This document shows positions 50,201 to 62,666 of a DNA stretch of 64,000 nucleotides, piece by piece (position 1 is the first letter of the stretch; each line of letters starts with the position of its first letter). Location: NCBI GenBank assembly GCA_003640385.1, contig RCAB01000163.1, forward strand, positions 1 through 64,000, read 5' to 3'. This stretch comes from Setaria digitata (Eukaryota > Nematoda > Chromadorea > Rhabditida > Setariidae). Below the pieces are notes generated by a model. That model was given only the letters and a program-made list of their open reading frames with translations. It was not told where the DNA came from and did not search any database. The translations under genes were made by a program, and so were the position numbers.

Positions 50201-53200
50201 TCTTTTAGAACTTCAGTACTGACTTTTTTCGTGATTTTTTTTCCACATTTTGAAGTTACAAACTAAACATTTGTTAAACTAATTTTACGATTGTTTTGGA
50301 TAATGTAAATTATATAAGTAATTGATATCTTTCAGTTTGCCATTCATTTGATTACATACCAGCATCCCTCGGTGTTTTTAATCGGATAGTACAGAGTCCA
50401 AATTATCCAAAAGCATACAGCAGCAATTTATCATGCTCGTGGACAATCTTGCTAGAGAGTAATCGACCAATCTTGGCCAAGTTTCTTTCTCTGGATATTG
50501 AGGATAGTCCGTTATGTAGAAAAGATAGCATCATTGTTGTAAGTTTTCTCCTCTTCTGTTGAAGATCTCATTATCACGACTAGAAATAATTCTGCTCTCA
50601 TAGCTTCTTTAGTTTAATGACTTAATTAATTAATATCCTTTTTCCAATTTTTTCTTCTCTTGATTCTATAATAAACGCTGAACTTTTCCAGCACTCCAGT
50701 CCTATCTATTTGGAGGGAGCAGTTACTGATAAATTATGCGGGAATCTGTCTGGATGGAATAAAACTTTCCCAAATGGGCGACTTTTTATTAGTTTCACTA
50801 CGGATTTAAATATTACGAGAAAGGTTATTTATATTTGCAGTTTTTACAGCGGTTACCATTGGCTAAAACATGACGGATATATTAATCTCTGAAAATTTGT
50901 TTTTCCTTGGCTCTTCTGTTTCTTACCTAAGACTATATTTTTCCATGTAAAATGTTAAAACTATGTTTGAATTTCTAAACATATTGTAATACTGCGAATT
51001 TGTAAACAGGGCTTTGCACTACAACTGATAGAGCAGGTTCATGACTGTAGTTCAGATCGACTTATCCTGGCCGAAGGCGATCCTCCCAAAGTTCTCAGTT
51101 CACCGGGTTTTCCAAAAAGTATGCAAATTTGTCCTCTTTTCTCATATAATTAGTTTGTATTAAAAAGAAATCTCTCCGAAGATTTAGTTTTTCGAAGTCG
51201 CTGAGAAATATTTAAGAAAAATTACATTACAGTATCACCAAATTCTTTGGATTGCATATGGACAATTAGTGCGGTCAGTGGACACCGCATAAAGTTCACC
51301 GTTGATCCAACTAGTTTCATTCTTGAAGACATTTCGATGGAAGAGAAGTACGTGCGTTGATTGCTTCAGAAAGCATGTGATTTCTAGATTGAATTTAAAA
51401 AGTGTTAATTAATATCGTCTCTCAGGGCAATAATAGCTAACTGTTCTTCTTCGAAGATTAGTTCTAGAGATAAGTATTCTAAGTCGAAAAAAGATATTAG
51501 AAGAATTCAATTCTGTCATTTATTCTTTTTCAGGAAAAACAGTTCTATAAAAATATATGCACAGAATATTTCTTTCCACTTTACACTCAATAAATGGTTA
51601 CGGTAAATTACAGGTGTTCCGGTAATTTTCTTGAGATTCGAGATGGACCCTCAAAATTATCGCCGTTAATTGGCAGGTATTGTGGAAACCAACCGCCAAG
51701 TACTCTTTTTAGCACTGGATCCTATCTGAACATTCATTATCAAACGGATTCATTTTCTCACTCCTCGGCCTGGAATGCTACTTACGAGATTGGTATTTCT
51801 TCTCTAAAAGAATTTTTTTTTTTTTTTCACAAATATTTCTTAAGTTTTGTCGAGAATACTGAAATTTTGCCGATTAGTTTGAATATATTAAAATAAATAC
51901 AACTGGAAGTCAAGTAAAATTTTTTTTAAAAAAAAATTGCAGTCATTTTTTTTTTTACAAAGATATAATTGGATTTTTCTTCAGTTGACACTGTTACAGC
52001 TGTCATCAAAACTCTGTGAAATTTGATTTCAATATTCATTCTACTAGCTCCTTCATAACTGCCAGAAAGAAAATCTGTACGTTTCATTAATTTATTAAGT
52101 GCTTTGTTCCAGCATCATGTGGAGGTAGTGTTGTTATTCCTGTCGATGGAAATAGTGTGATCACCAGTCCAAATTATCCAGAACCTTATCCGAGCCAAAC
52201 TTCTTGTGATTGGACTGTAGTAGCACCTCGAGGACATTACGTTAATGCAACGTAACAATTTAAACCAAATTTTAATGCTAATGTCTGAGAACCATTGCAT
52301 ATAATTTAGACATAATCTCAAGTTCATCGCGATTTAATCTTAGATTCGATCATCTATGGATTTTATTTTCCGAAAATTGCACAGAGGACAGTGTTGCTCT
52401 ACGAGAACGAAATAGTACTGGTAAATGTTAGAACAGTTTTCTCTTTGGTTTTTATTGGACTAATTCGACATCTGCCATGCAAAGCAATAACTGAAAGCTG
52501 GTAATTAGTGCTTGAAAATTTGTTTCAATATTCCTGGCTAATTTTTAGGCGAATACATTGTGAAGCCAGTATGTGCGTCGAGTGCGGTACGCGGTAAACA
52601 TTTCACATCATCACGAAATATTATGGATGTTTCATTCCGGTCAAATAATACAGTAGGCCGGTCGAGTCGTTTGTTTTGCCTAGAAAGGAAATGTGGCTTC
52701 CACCTCAGTTTAGCTTCCAGCAAAATAGGTTACAGTTTTCATTTAAATCAAACTTTTTCTCATCGATATTAGATATTAAGCTTCAACTGTGGTCCCAGTC
52801 CAGCATGTATCTGTGAACAGTTTGATTATGAACTTTTTGCAGAATGTGGAGGAGATATAAGTGACGATTCTGGCTACATTACCATACCAGGTTATCCAGA
52901 CCAGCTCCAGACGCATATAATATGCGATTGGGAGTTCCGAGCCGGAATTGGCTTCCGCTATGTTTTCGACTTTGCATTTGTCAAAGAAGAGGTAAGTTTC
53001 GGAAACATTAAGAAACGGTGACTTGATGCAATAAAGTCTAACTTGCTTTGCATGGGGCTTTATTTATTGTATGTATACCTGAAGCTTTTTAAACAGAAAC
53101 GATCTGCCTCTGAGTTTTATCTGAGTTTCTTTTTACTCAACAGTTTTAAGAAAAATGATAAAATAAGTGTTTATATTATGCCAAAATACAAATCAGGTTA

Positions 53201-56200
53201 TATCGTTCAATTTCATAATTTGTTTTATAGAATTTCTATCAAACTACATACAATGAGTTGGGCTGTTATCCAGATGTTTATATCGCCAATGGTCTGAACA
53301 GTTTAACGGATTACTACGGTTTTGTTCATCGTACTTTCTGTTCTAATGAAACACGATTTGTGTCGACAGCAGATTTAGTCACGATACATTATAATGATCG
53401 AGCTACTACATATGAAAGACAAAATATGCGAGAACATGATATTTCATCAGAGAAAATTTATGCTCCATTTCGAATTACTTATTTCAAGGTAATATAGTAA
53501 TATCAGCGGGCAAATCAGGTTATATTAGCAGTTACGAATTATTTGCAAACTGAAAAACACTTTTTTTGTTAACTCCCAGATTTTTTGATTACTTCTCAAT
53601 CCTGTGAATTTTAATTGCTGCAGTATTATCGCTAATTACATATGAATACTAAGTTTTGAAAATATTAAAACATTGTTATTCATATTTTGTTTAGATGGAT
53701 TCCTATAAATTTTTATAAGCAGTAGCTTTATTTTCAGGTACCGGCTGAATATGATGAAAATGCTTGTATGTACCACGTAAAAAAGAATAAAACAATTGAA
53801 CTGCTAGGTGCAAAGATTCCAAGATATCATAGTGCTACGTCATCTGATATTGGTCACTATTATTTTATATAAGATGTGCTTCGTTCTATGAGATGTCATC
53901 TAAATATTGCGGTTACATTTCATATTACGAACAGTAATCATTATTCTTTATTTCAGACTATTGCCACTTTTTCATACAGCGGGAATTTGTAGCAGGTACT
54001 ACAGTGCTTTATTTCAAAAATTTTTCCACTTCTGAAAATTCATCTTGGAAATCTAACAGTCGGTGTTTGGACACTGAAAGTTATGTATTTATAGAAGGTA
54101 ATTTCTCTAATCTAAGTCGTATTTTACTGTGGTTCTTTCGATTTCATTTATTAGAGATTGCTTGGAAAAATAATGTTTGCTTAAATAATATTTTATACAA
54201 TCTAATAATGGAAATTCCCAAAGTTTTTCAGTGTTGAACCGTAAGAATGTTTTGAAATCCCTAGAATATTGTGGCATAAATTATACTTGCATTAAAGTGT
54301 GGAACTTTTATGAGTATTTGAGTATTTCAGCCTTTGGTAATGAGCCATGGCCTTTCGAAGCGCGTTTCTGTGAAGGATCATTAAAAAAAGCTGATAATTT
54401 TACAGTGGCACTGCCACACAAAAGTTTCAATATCCATGTATTTCAAAGACTGCACCTGTCATCAATATCCTTCAATCTTACCATCCAATTCTTACGTAAC
54501 ATTTGCTACATAAATGACTAGAAATGAAACTATCGTTTTATAATTTTTTTTTCAGTTACGTGAAATTTCTGTTTGAAATGTGATGTGCTTCTGTGTGTTA
54601 ATTTATACGTTTGTTAACTGAATATCATGAAATTATTATTTTAGCTTGCGGTGGCTTAATCCGTGGACCGGAAGAAGGTGTTTTAACAAGTCCTGGCTTT
54701 TCTGGGAAAGAAAATAGTACCTATAAGTCGAATACACAATGTGTCTGGAGTCTAAAAGCTCCCAAGGGACAAATTGTTAAGGTTTGATTAACATTTAAAA
54801 AATAGAAGAAATCATACATGTTATGTAGAAATGAATTGTGTTATTAAGAATGTAAAGGACTACAGTGAGTTTAGGCCACGTTGTATGTACACTGATAGTT
54901 TCGAAAGCAAACTTCGATTTGCAATGTTTCGCACTATTCATTATGTGAGAATCAAAATTTTAGGTCAAAATAACTGATATGGATTTGGAGTATAATGTGG
55001 AGTGCAAACATGATTTCTTGAAATTATTTGAAGGTAAAGATTTGAAGCTGTGTATAATTTTGTATTGAGTTTCTTTTTCTTACAATAATAATTTATTTGT
55101 AATAAAGGATGAGAGTCCTTGTTACCGATTTCTTTAAGTACAACTGAATTTCTGATTACTTCTCATTCCCTGAACAAAAAAGACTATTTACAAGAAGTTC
55201 AGTAACAGGACATCATTTTTTACTTGAAAATTAAAAGTAATTCTTTTTACAGGAGGTGGTACTGATGCATCACTGGTACACGTATACTGCAATAATCCAC
55301 AAGATGAACCATTACAAGATCGTTTCAAAGAAGTAAAATCGAAGGGACGATATTTGACTCTTTATTTTTACTCGGATAGATCTATTGAACGAAAAGGCTT
55401 TCGTTTGGAATACAGTTTTTCTAGTTTTGAAGATGGTCAGTTCCTTTCGTACACGTCGCTTTCTCTATCTTTAGCAATAGAATCATATAAGTACTAATGT
55501 TTTTTTAAAAACTATTATTTTGCAGAATGTGGATTTACGACGAATCGTATGACAGGTATTGTAACAAGCCCGAAAAGTCCACATGATTACCCAAATAATG
55601 CTTACTGTTTGTGGGATATCTCGGTACCATTAGGATATCATGTCGCATTACATTTTAATCGTTTTGACGTGCAGCAATCGGATGACTGCAGCAAAGATTA
55701 TGTTAAGGTTATTTTTAAAACTATAAAAAATTCTGCATATCAGTACAACTGATGTTCATTAAAGTGCTGAAAATTTCCCTAGTTGGCATTGAGGCTCAGT
55801 GTATCAGTCTAAAATTGAGATAAAATTGTCCTGAGATGGTAAGGTATTTTTAATCAAAACTTTAGGATAATTTCGCCATTGATTCTTTTTCGGTCGCAAA
55901 ATAAAGCAACGTCATAAGCTTTATCACTCCTGAAATGTTTTGCGTAATTGCTTGTAATATTTAGTATCTGCTTTTTGTTCTGAATCCCTAGGTTTTTTTC
56001 GAGCTCCATTTTAATTCTTTGTTAAGCTAAATTTTGCACTTCAGATAAGCCAGGAGCATCAATCAAGGGCTTTAGCTCCTGTTGGAGGATATTATTTCTT
56101 ATTCGATCATGAAGAAGAGTTGAGAAAAATTTGTGGGTACGAAACGCCTCATGTCTTTCGTTCTGAAAGTAATCGTATCAAAATTGAATTTAAATCAGAC

Positions 56201-59200
56201 GATAAAATAACAGGGAAAGGATTCAACATAACATGGAAATCAGGTTACACTGTTACAATGTATTACTGTTTCTTCTAATAATAATCTCGAAATTGATGAT
56301 TTGAAAGTTATGAAAGTGGTTCATCAGTGGTTCGAATTATAGAATCGCTATGAATCATCTATCAAATACTTCCATATAGCACTATTAAATATGAAAATGG
56401 AGACAGTTTCTCAGCAGCATTTGAAATGGTAACCAGAAATATTTTAGAGTGTGGCACTGTTTTTCGGTTGAACCATGGTGTAGTTACATCTCCTCACTAT
56501 CCACGTTTTTATCCAAACGAAGATATGGAATGTAATTATCTAATAGAACCTGAGTATAATGGCACACTTATAATCATGTTGAAGATTCTTGACCTGGAAC
56601 TTGACCCCTACATAAGTGCGTTTCTCTTATTTACTTTCGTTTAAAGTTTTTTTTCACTTGCTATTACTGTGTCTGTTATGGATTATTATATTAATACTAT
56701 TATTTACCATTTTTGCAGAATGATGCGCAAAAATTTCAGCATTTGAATATGAGACACTTACATTTTATAATTTTCATATAAAATTAGCTCCGAAAAAGTA
56801 CTCAATGGCAAAAAAAAATAGAGCACATAATTCTTATTTGCTAATTTTCAATATTTTTTAAAATCTTTAGCTGATTATAATCGTCAGCCATGCAACACAG
56901 ACTTCTTGGAAATAAGAGATATTTCATCGAAACGTGTTATTGATACATTTTGTGCCAATCGTGATATCAGTAATGAAATAGCACCTTTATCTATTAAAGT
57001 AAGCTTTATTTTTTGGTGCAAATAGTTGTCACTTTCTATAATCAAAGCGCTTTTTTGATTTTCGATTGCAAAATTTTGATTATCTCAATTTGAACTAGTA
57101 AAATAAGAAGGAATTTTTAAAATTAAAAAATACTCTTAGATTAGAATTATGCAGAGCGGCAAATCATAAATATTTCAGGCAAACAGAAAAGGGTGACCTT
57201 TTTTTTGAAAAAAAAGTTTCAAAATTTCTCTGCCACTTTCGTTCTGTGTTCTGTTCATTGGTAAAAAACATACGGAATATACGTGAAATTGTATTCTGTT
57301 GAGCCACAACACAAAATTTCGAATGAGAGGAAGTGAACTTAAAATTTTAGGGACCAGTAGGTGTACGTTTCATCTCGAATACATCACTCTTTGAAGATCT
57401 CCTCAATCGTCGTAAACATCGTCGTGGCTTCAAGATATCATATGCTTTGTCGAGTAAGTAATATGAATAGTCATAATTTTCAGTTATGTTGTTGCTAAAA
57501 GATGGAATTAAGAAGAATTAGGGAAACTTTGCTAAATGTTTCCATCACAAAAGTAATCATTTTCATTACAGATTTCTGAATTCTGTTCATGAAAAAGCAG
57601 AGAGAGTGATAACAATCAGTATGATATTCTAAAGAAGTTATATTTTTTATTTATTTTATTCTTATGAAATAATCAAACTTAGTTTTACAGAATGTGGTGG
57701 TGAAATTAACTTAAAAGAGGATGCAGGATTGTTGTCGGCAGTTGTTTCGTCTCCTGGCTTTCCATTGCCGTATCATCATAATCTTGACTGTGTTTGGAAC
57801 ATAACGGCTCCAGAAAAACGCATTATTAGCATTAAGCAAGTTTTATTTCAGAAAATTTTCATCTTGCACACTTGTATTGTAAGTTATTAGTTGATTTCAA
57901 CTGCACGTTCCATCTTCAGGCTAAATGAAAAACTATCTGCAATAGTTACAGAAGCATTCATTAGCTTCCATTGAAAGGCAGATTCTTATTAGCTGAACAA
58001 ATTTTAAGTAACAGAAGGCTGAAGGATTATCAGACTAGAATGTCTCTCATTTTGTGCTAGATAAGCTTATCACATCTGCTAATGGCTCACTTGACAACTT
58101 TATCTTTCTGACAGAGAGAAAACCTGAAACTAAAGGAATTGAAGTGCAACATGTTTTCTTGCTTATTTTAGATATACAGATTTGAATTTGGAAGAGTCAT
58201 CTGACTGCTTGTTTGATTTCGTGGAATTTTTCGATGGTCCACAAATGAGTAATAAAACTAGTATGGGGAAATTCTGCGGTACGATCGTTCCTACCAATCA
58301 GATGCTAACAACAGGCCGATTCCTAGTTGTACGATTTTATTCAGACAGAAGCGCCAGCAGAGGAGGATTCAAAATCATTGTAACAGCTTCCCTCGGTACT
58401 TTATTTTTCCTTCCTTTTTGAGTAAGATATTAATCGCTCCTTGTTAGACTGTTCCATTTCGGATTTTGAGAGCCAATGAGTCAAAAATTGTATAGTTGAA
58501 GATAATCTCTTTCACTATTATATTTAATGACAGAATTTTTTTTGCTTCAGGCCCGGATGAAGGATGTGGTGGAGAGATTAACATTGATAACACTTATGAG
58601 CTCAGGGCACCTTTGAACCCAAAAACAGGCCAGTATTACAATTTTCTGCGATGTGGTTGGACAATGAAAGCTCCGATAGGGAAAGTGTTGGAAGTGAAGC
58701 TGGAAGATTTTGAGCTGGAAGCACCTGATGTGGAAACAGAGCGTTGTTACGATTATATTGTGGTAATTACTGTTAATGTTTTAGTAATAAAACTTGAAGC
58801 AAACGGAACCTGTTTCTACTGATTCTCCTCCGGGAAACATTTTATGTATCTTCTTATCCTCTTTGCTTATTACTTCATATTTAACAAAAAATTTTAAAAT
58901 TCAGATTTATGATGGTTACAAAACGATATCTCCTATGCTGCTATCAAATACATGCAAGATTACAGAACAACTCCCTTTAATTATGAAGAGCTCTTACCGT
59001 ACTTTGTACATCTATTTTGAATCTGATTCGGACAAAACTTTCCACGGATTTACTATAAAATTTCAAGTTATTGCAGGTATGGTATTTTACAGGTATTTTT
59101 GCTTCTGAAAAAAAAAAAAAAAAAACACTACAGAAACAACGCTGTATTTTACTGCCTTGAAGTCGTTTTTTACTTCATTCTTTAATATCCGAGAGTGAGG

Positions 59201-62200
59201 TAGGGTAGGACTAGTTGCAGTTTCGACTCTTTTTTTTTTTTTTTGTTGTTGTTGTTTTTGGGAAGGATAGTCAAGTCTACGATACCTTACGCTTGCGAAT
59301 GAAATATTTCTTAATAACTTTTTTTTCTTAACTACTGGGAAGTTTAATTTTAAATCCATATCGATAGTTTAAATTCAGGTAGTTCTATTCCCTAATATGG
59401 TAAAAATACTGAAATATTTCTGAATTTCTGTTACAGCACCATGTGGAGGTCGACGAATTGCAGCCACCGAGCCTGTTGAACTGCATTATGAAAGTGAAAA
59501 AAGTAAGATATAGATTTTCCACAGCTAAATATTCTTTTTTACTTTTTTTGACAAATATTTGATTATTTTTCATCCCTTTGCTAGCAGTAATTTCTATTTT
59601 CATTATGATTTAAGATGCAACTTCTAGCTTAATAATTGGAAATAAAAGGCTATTCAACTTTAGTAAAGAATTCGTAAAAAAGAACCTAATAAATCAGAGA
59701 TCAAGCGATTCAATGTATCACTTTGACAAATTTCAGCGCTTACACGGACATTCCCGAAGCATGAACGTTGTCGCTGGATAATTTATTCGAAGGAGCAGAT
59801 GCCCCTACATGTTAGCTTCAGGTCTAGCATTTCTTTCTCTTTAAATTTTTGTATTTCCAAAAATTTCGACAATTTTTCAATTTTTTGAAGTTCATATGGA
59901 AAATACGAAATAATACATTCCCTTTGTTTAAGAATATTTAATATTTTGTTATTACTTTTCAGTCAGTTCTCATTTCCCTCTCTAACTCCTGATTGTACCG
60001 ATGAATATATGGAAATACGTGATGCTGGCACATCAGCTGATTGTCATCATCCTGCTTGTCGTGATATCGGTAGTGGACTGCAAACTGTTCGATTGTGTGG
60101 TAATACACTACCGGCTGATTTTATTTCGGGAACAAGTGTTATTCAGGTGAAAATATTTGATTTTATGGAGTCGAAATACTTCTACTGATTTGTTAAACAT
60201 ATCAGAAAGACACTGAAATTTAATCTTATTTAATCTTAAAATTTGATCTTATTTTTCAAACAATTCAAGCTTCTTGCAAAAAATGTATTTAGCATATTTT
60301 TTTCTCGCCGAAATTATATTCAATAATTTCAGATAACAACGTCTGCAGTTCTGCAGAGTGAGCATACCGCCAAATTTCACCTTCATTACCAAACTCTTAA
60401 TTGTGAATTTTCATTTTTATTTTCAATTCCAAAAATTCAGTCTAAAATTTATTGCTCCCTCTAGAATGCTTCAAAATGCGGTAATTTTATGGATTGCCCA
60501 CTCATTTCTTCTGGCTAAGAAAACATATATGAAAAAAATGAGTGTCACTATTGGGAATTGTGTAAAGTATTCCTGAATATCAGTTTTTACAGCCTGTAAT
60601 CGGACAATTGATACTCGGAAGTCAACGAACGGTCATATAACCAGTCCAAATTATCCAAATGCTTATGATCACAATAGCTCGTGTTCTACTACTCTGGTGA
60701 CTTCTGATGGATATCAAATATTTTTGGTTTTTAAGGATTTCAAACTAGAAAAAATGCGACGTTCGTTTAATGGCCGATTATCCAGTTCTATCCGAGAAAT
60801 GTTTGTCTCGATTTGCTCTTACTTCCTTTTTTGATTTCATTTTTAACTCCTTAACAGAAAATCAATTCCATATCGTTTAATGTGTTTAGATTAGAACGAG
60901 GGATAGCAGTTTCTAGAAATAATTTGCTCTAAAAGATATATTTGAATTACTTAGGTTAACTGGTCGACGGGGTTTTGGACCATTTCAAAATGTTATTGAT
61001 CAGTATAATGGCTTTTACAACAATGAATTTTGTGAGTATGACTATATTGAGGTTAGCCATTGTTATTCTGTAAAATGTTTTAAGCTATTTGTATCATATT
61101 ACGATTTAAAGAAGCTATTTCATTAGAAGCTTTTAGTAGCAGTAGCACAATTTGACATGGAATTAGCGTCAAAAATTTGTCATCATTACAGAAAGTTGAT
61201 TTGTTTCCTGCAGTTCTCTTTGTTTAAGATCTGCATATTAAATTATCATTCTGCTTTTCTAATACAAGTGATGATCTGAATGTTAATTTATCATCCTACT
61301 TTCCTGATACAGATTAGTGATCCTTTTGAAAATCGAACAGAACGATACTGTGATTACAAATTACCACCTAGCTTCCTGAGTTCTAGCAATACGCTAGAAA
61401 TCTATTTCAAAAGCGACAGCACGATGGCAAATGGAGGATACGATGCATACTATTACACTGTTAAGCCATCAGGTGGGAAGTGTGGATTTCAAGTTCTGAT
61501 TCTCATGAAATGTTCTAAACTTTCTGTGTCTAACCTCTGAACTTGTAGTAGACAGCCCAGCATTCGTTTATTATGATTTTGGCGTTATAAGTGAGCCCCA
61601 AGGTGCAGTCACGAATATTGGATACCCGGGATACAAAAATCGACAGAGGATGAGGTATTTCATAAAATTCATCGATGACTGATCCCCTTAATCCTGTCTT
61701 TGTTATAATTTCGTAATTTCAACTTTAAATTTCCTTTTTTTTTTTTCCTTTCAACGATTCTCAATAGTTCGTGGATAATTGAGCAATCATTCAGGGACTT
61801 TCTTCATAAATCCTAACCTAAATTATCCAAATGACTAATTATTTGGGCAGTGACATTCAGTTTATTTTGTAATGTAATTGGTTGATTATATTATTAAGTG
61901 TTCTAAGCTTTAAATAATGTTACAGATGGAGAATCGCTCCACCAAATGGCCACAAATGTAAGCTAACTCTGTTAAAAATGGATTTTGGGAAGAGTATAAA
62001 TGGTGAATGTACCGAAGGTGACCATTTGGTGTTCGGTGAGATCAAATCTGAAGGATTAGAGAATATACCACTCAATTATCTCCCATGCAGAGATGCTGTA
62101 AGAGTTTGTAATTTGATAATTTAACGTATTTATTTAATTTATTATGTCGCACATTTAAATTGAACTCAAAATAAGTTTTAATAGAAATTTGGTTTGTAGT

Positions 62201-62545
62201 GTAAAATAGTAAAACAGAAGTTAGGAATAACATCATGTAATATTAGGAGGAACTTCGTCAAAACTTTGTCAAAGTTCAAATTATTTTCCATTCTGTGTGT
62301 AACGTCTCAGTAAAATAATGAACTTCAGACATGTGGAAATTTATTAGACGTGCCGAATATGAAAACTGGAACGGTTTACGTCCACGTGATGACTTGTATT
62401 TCAGGCAACCTTCCCGAAAGACATGTCTATCGAGCCAGGTACCTCAGTCCTTCTTGAATTCTACACTGATGATAATGTGGCTGATAACGGTAGCGGATTC
62501 AGAATCGAATGGAGTTGCGAGAATTATTATATCATGCAAGTGTGA
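29261..62545 (+). CDS. Cubilin orthologue (giant EGF/CUB endocytic receptor)
   Basis: Cubilin is a large peripheral membrane receptor for endocytosis of protein and vitamin-carrier ligands; in vertebrates it needs amnionless for anchoring. Architecture read from the exons: signal peptide ([16 protein letters not shown]), a short N-terminal region, coiled coil ([18 protein letters not shown]...[11 protein letters not shown]), 8 EGF domains, then ~27 CUB domains to the stop at 62543-62545, with no transmembrane segment. The order and numbers match human cubilin (8 EGF, 27 CUB). First exons 29261-29385, 29533-29662, 29812-29853, 29943-30032, 33776-33994 and 34172-34275 join without phase conflict. 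For the end I prefer exons 62329-62349 and 62405-62545 (55-base intron), which restores the motif [14 protein letters not shown]. elegans has a comparable probable cubilin. Exons are many and short; individual CUB borders need transcripts. Confidence 0.93.
30724..32571 (-). CDS. vha-13: V-type proton ATPase catalytic subunit A
   Basis: Subunit A forms the ATP-hydrolysing sites of the cytosolic V1 sector, driving H+ pumping into endosomes, lysosomes and excretory/epithelial compartments. One uninterrupted exon encodes 615 aa, normal for the family (about 610-620). Seen: N-terminal beta-barrel ([19 protein letters not shown]), the A-specific non-homologous insert, Walker A GAFGCGKT (248-255), the catalytic-Glu region CGERGNEM (~275-282), [18 protein letters not shown], and the [16 protein letters not shown] motif. 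The C-terminal helical domain is complete. Lack of introns contrasts with every neighbour. The gene lies wholly within intron 4 of the cubilin gene on the opposite strand. The symbol is that of the C. elegans orthologue. Confidence 0.97.
   Translation of the reverse strand: MPPTINLMEDAKESSYGFVYGVSGPVVTAEKMAGSAMYELVRVGHSELVGEIIRLEGDYATIQVYEDTSAVAIGDPVLRTGKPLSVELGPGIMGSIFDGIQRPLKDIVELTHSIYIPKGVNVNVLSRGAAWDFEPDRKLTVGDHITGGDTIGFVRENVLINHRIMLPPTACGTITYIAPAAQYHINDTVLETEFAGEKSKFTMLQIWPVRQPRPCAEKLAANFPLLCGQRVLDALFPCVQGGTTAIPGAFGCGKTVISQSLSKFSNSDAIIYVGCGERGNEMSEVLRDFPELTMEVNGVTTSIMKRTTLVANTSNMPVAAREASIYTGITLAEYFRDMGLNVSMMADSTSRWAEALREISGRLGEMPADSGYPAYLAARLASFYERAGKVKCLGSPEREGSVTIVGAVSPPGGDFADPVTSATLGIVQVFWGLDKKLAQRKHFPSINWLISYSKYMRALDEYYDKNFPEFVSLRTKCKEILQEEEDLSEIVQLVGKASLAESDKITLEVAKLIKDDFLQQNGYTPYDRFCPFYKTVGMLKNMIAFYDLAKHAVESTAQAENKISWAIIRDHMGDIMYQLSSMKFKDPVKDGEQKIKKDYDELLEQMQTAFRNLEE
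32599..32606 (-). promoter_or_regulatory. Candidate trans-splice acceptor of V-ATPase subunit A
   Basis: On the minus strand, CTTTTTCAG ends 27 bases upstream of the ATG at 32571, with no upstream coding exon required. It fits spliced-leader addition. A cis-spliced 5' UTR exon further upstream (32620-33770) is the alternative. Confidence 0.5.
32607..33775. other. Rest of cubilin intron 4: probable V-ATPase promoter region
   Basis: Contains no exon of either gene. It should hold the promoter of the nested V-ATPase gene. A purine-rich simple tract (GAGAGAGAGAAGGGAGAG type) occupies 33328-33374, a possible GAGA-like element upstream of the V-ATPase start. Confidence 0.4.
33328..33374. repeat. 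(GA)n purine tract
   Basis: Nearly pure purine simple sequence of GAGA, GGGAGA and GGGGGAGAGG units inside cubilin intron 4, about 0.75 kb upstream of the V-ATPase start on the minus strand. Confidence 0.75.
33893..36260 (+). other. Cubilin EGF block (8 domains)
   Basis: Six-Cys EGF modules in order begin [92 protein letters not shown] and [18 protein letters not shown] and DIDEC starts indicate calcium-binding EGFs. An N at 35526 falls in an intron inside this block and is an assembly artefact. Confidence 0.85.
35450..35600. repeat. Assembly-induced direct duplication around N (35526)
   Basis: About 65 bases (CTGGCATTAATTTTTAGAAT ... GAGAAAATTATAAA) occur on both sides of the N at 35526 without change. 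This is the pattern of two contig ends that overlap but were not merged. Confidence 0.85.
36332..40890 (+). other. Cubilin CUB domains 1-5
   Basis: Domain starts: [10 protein letters not shown] (36332), [10 protein letters not shown] (~37116), [11 protein letters not shown] (~37805), [10 protein letters not shown] (~39272), [10 protein letters not shown] (~40157). CUB3 and CUB5 show complete C-terminal halves ([20 protein letters not shown]...[28 protein letters not shown]...GAGFMAKW). Confidence 0.82.
44625..44844. repeat. Assembly-induced direct duplication around N (44735)
   Basis: About 105 bases (AAGTATTTGGGAATATTACG ... GAGTTTACGTTTGC) are repeated on both sides of the N with only a few substitutions, consistent with two haplotypes joined head to tail. 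Confidence 0.85.
45405..45550. repeat. Assembly-induced direct duplication around N (45477)
   Basis: About 70 bases (ATAATTTTTGTAAAATTCTA ... AATAAAAAGTGA) are repeated on both sides of the N, differing mainly in the length of a poly-A run. Confidence 0.85.
48393..54520 (+). other. Cubilin CUB domains 13-19
   Basis: Starts: [13 protein letters not shown] (~48393, first Cys replaced by Phe), [10 protein letters not shown] (~49250), [12 protein letters not shown] (~50339), [12 protein letters not shown] (~51047), [11 protein letters not shown] (~52118), [10 protein letters not shown] (~52845), [10 protein letters not shown] (~53762, atypical). CUB15-18 keep the SPNYP/SPGFP or PGYP signature; CUB19 is recognisable mainly by position and length. 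Confidence 0.7.
54645..62545 (+). other. Cubilin CUB domains 20-27
   Basis: Starts: [11 protein letters not shown] (~54648), [10 protein letters not shown] (~55527), [10 protein letters not shown] (~56451), [12 protein letters not shown] (~57692), [10 protein letters not shown] (~58566), [10 protein letters not shown] (~59443), [13 protein letters not shown] (~60597) and [11 protein letters not shown]...TNIGYPGYK (~61552). CUB26 resembles the CNRDY-type CUB26 near the end of vertebrate cubilin. CUB27 ends 15 codons after [10 protein letters not shown]. Confidence 0.8.
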
Positions 62546-62660
62546 TTGCAGCGATGTTATTTTTTTTGTGTACTTTCATTCATTTGTCTGTATCTAAGCT
62601 GACTACGAAAGGAAAATGGTCCCACTAAGCACTGTTTAACTTTGTTGTTTTTGTTTGTCT

Positions 62661-62666
62661 ATTAAA
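62661..62666 (+). terminator. Candidate polyadenylation signal of cubilin
   Basis: ATTAAA variant 116 bases after the stop at 62545, followed by a T-rich stretch. Motif match only. Confidence 0.35.

Noticed and set aside
62374..62404. Possible 31-base ultra-short intron in the last CUB
   Set aside because: It would also restore frame, but the 55-base alternative starting at 62350 gives a normal intron size and better CUB spacing.
62331..62597. 88-codon frame over the last cubilin exons
   Set aside because: Wrong frame: the CUB motif [13 protein letters not shown] is read in another frame, reached by a 55-base intron (62350-62404) after CGNLLD.
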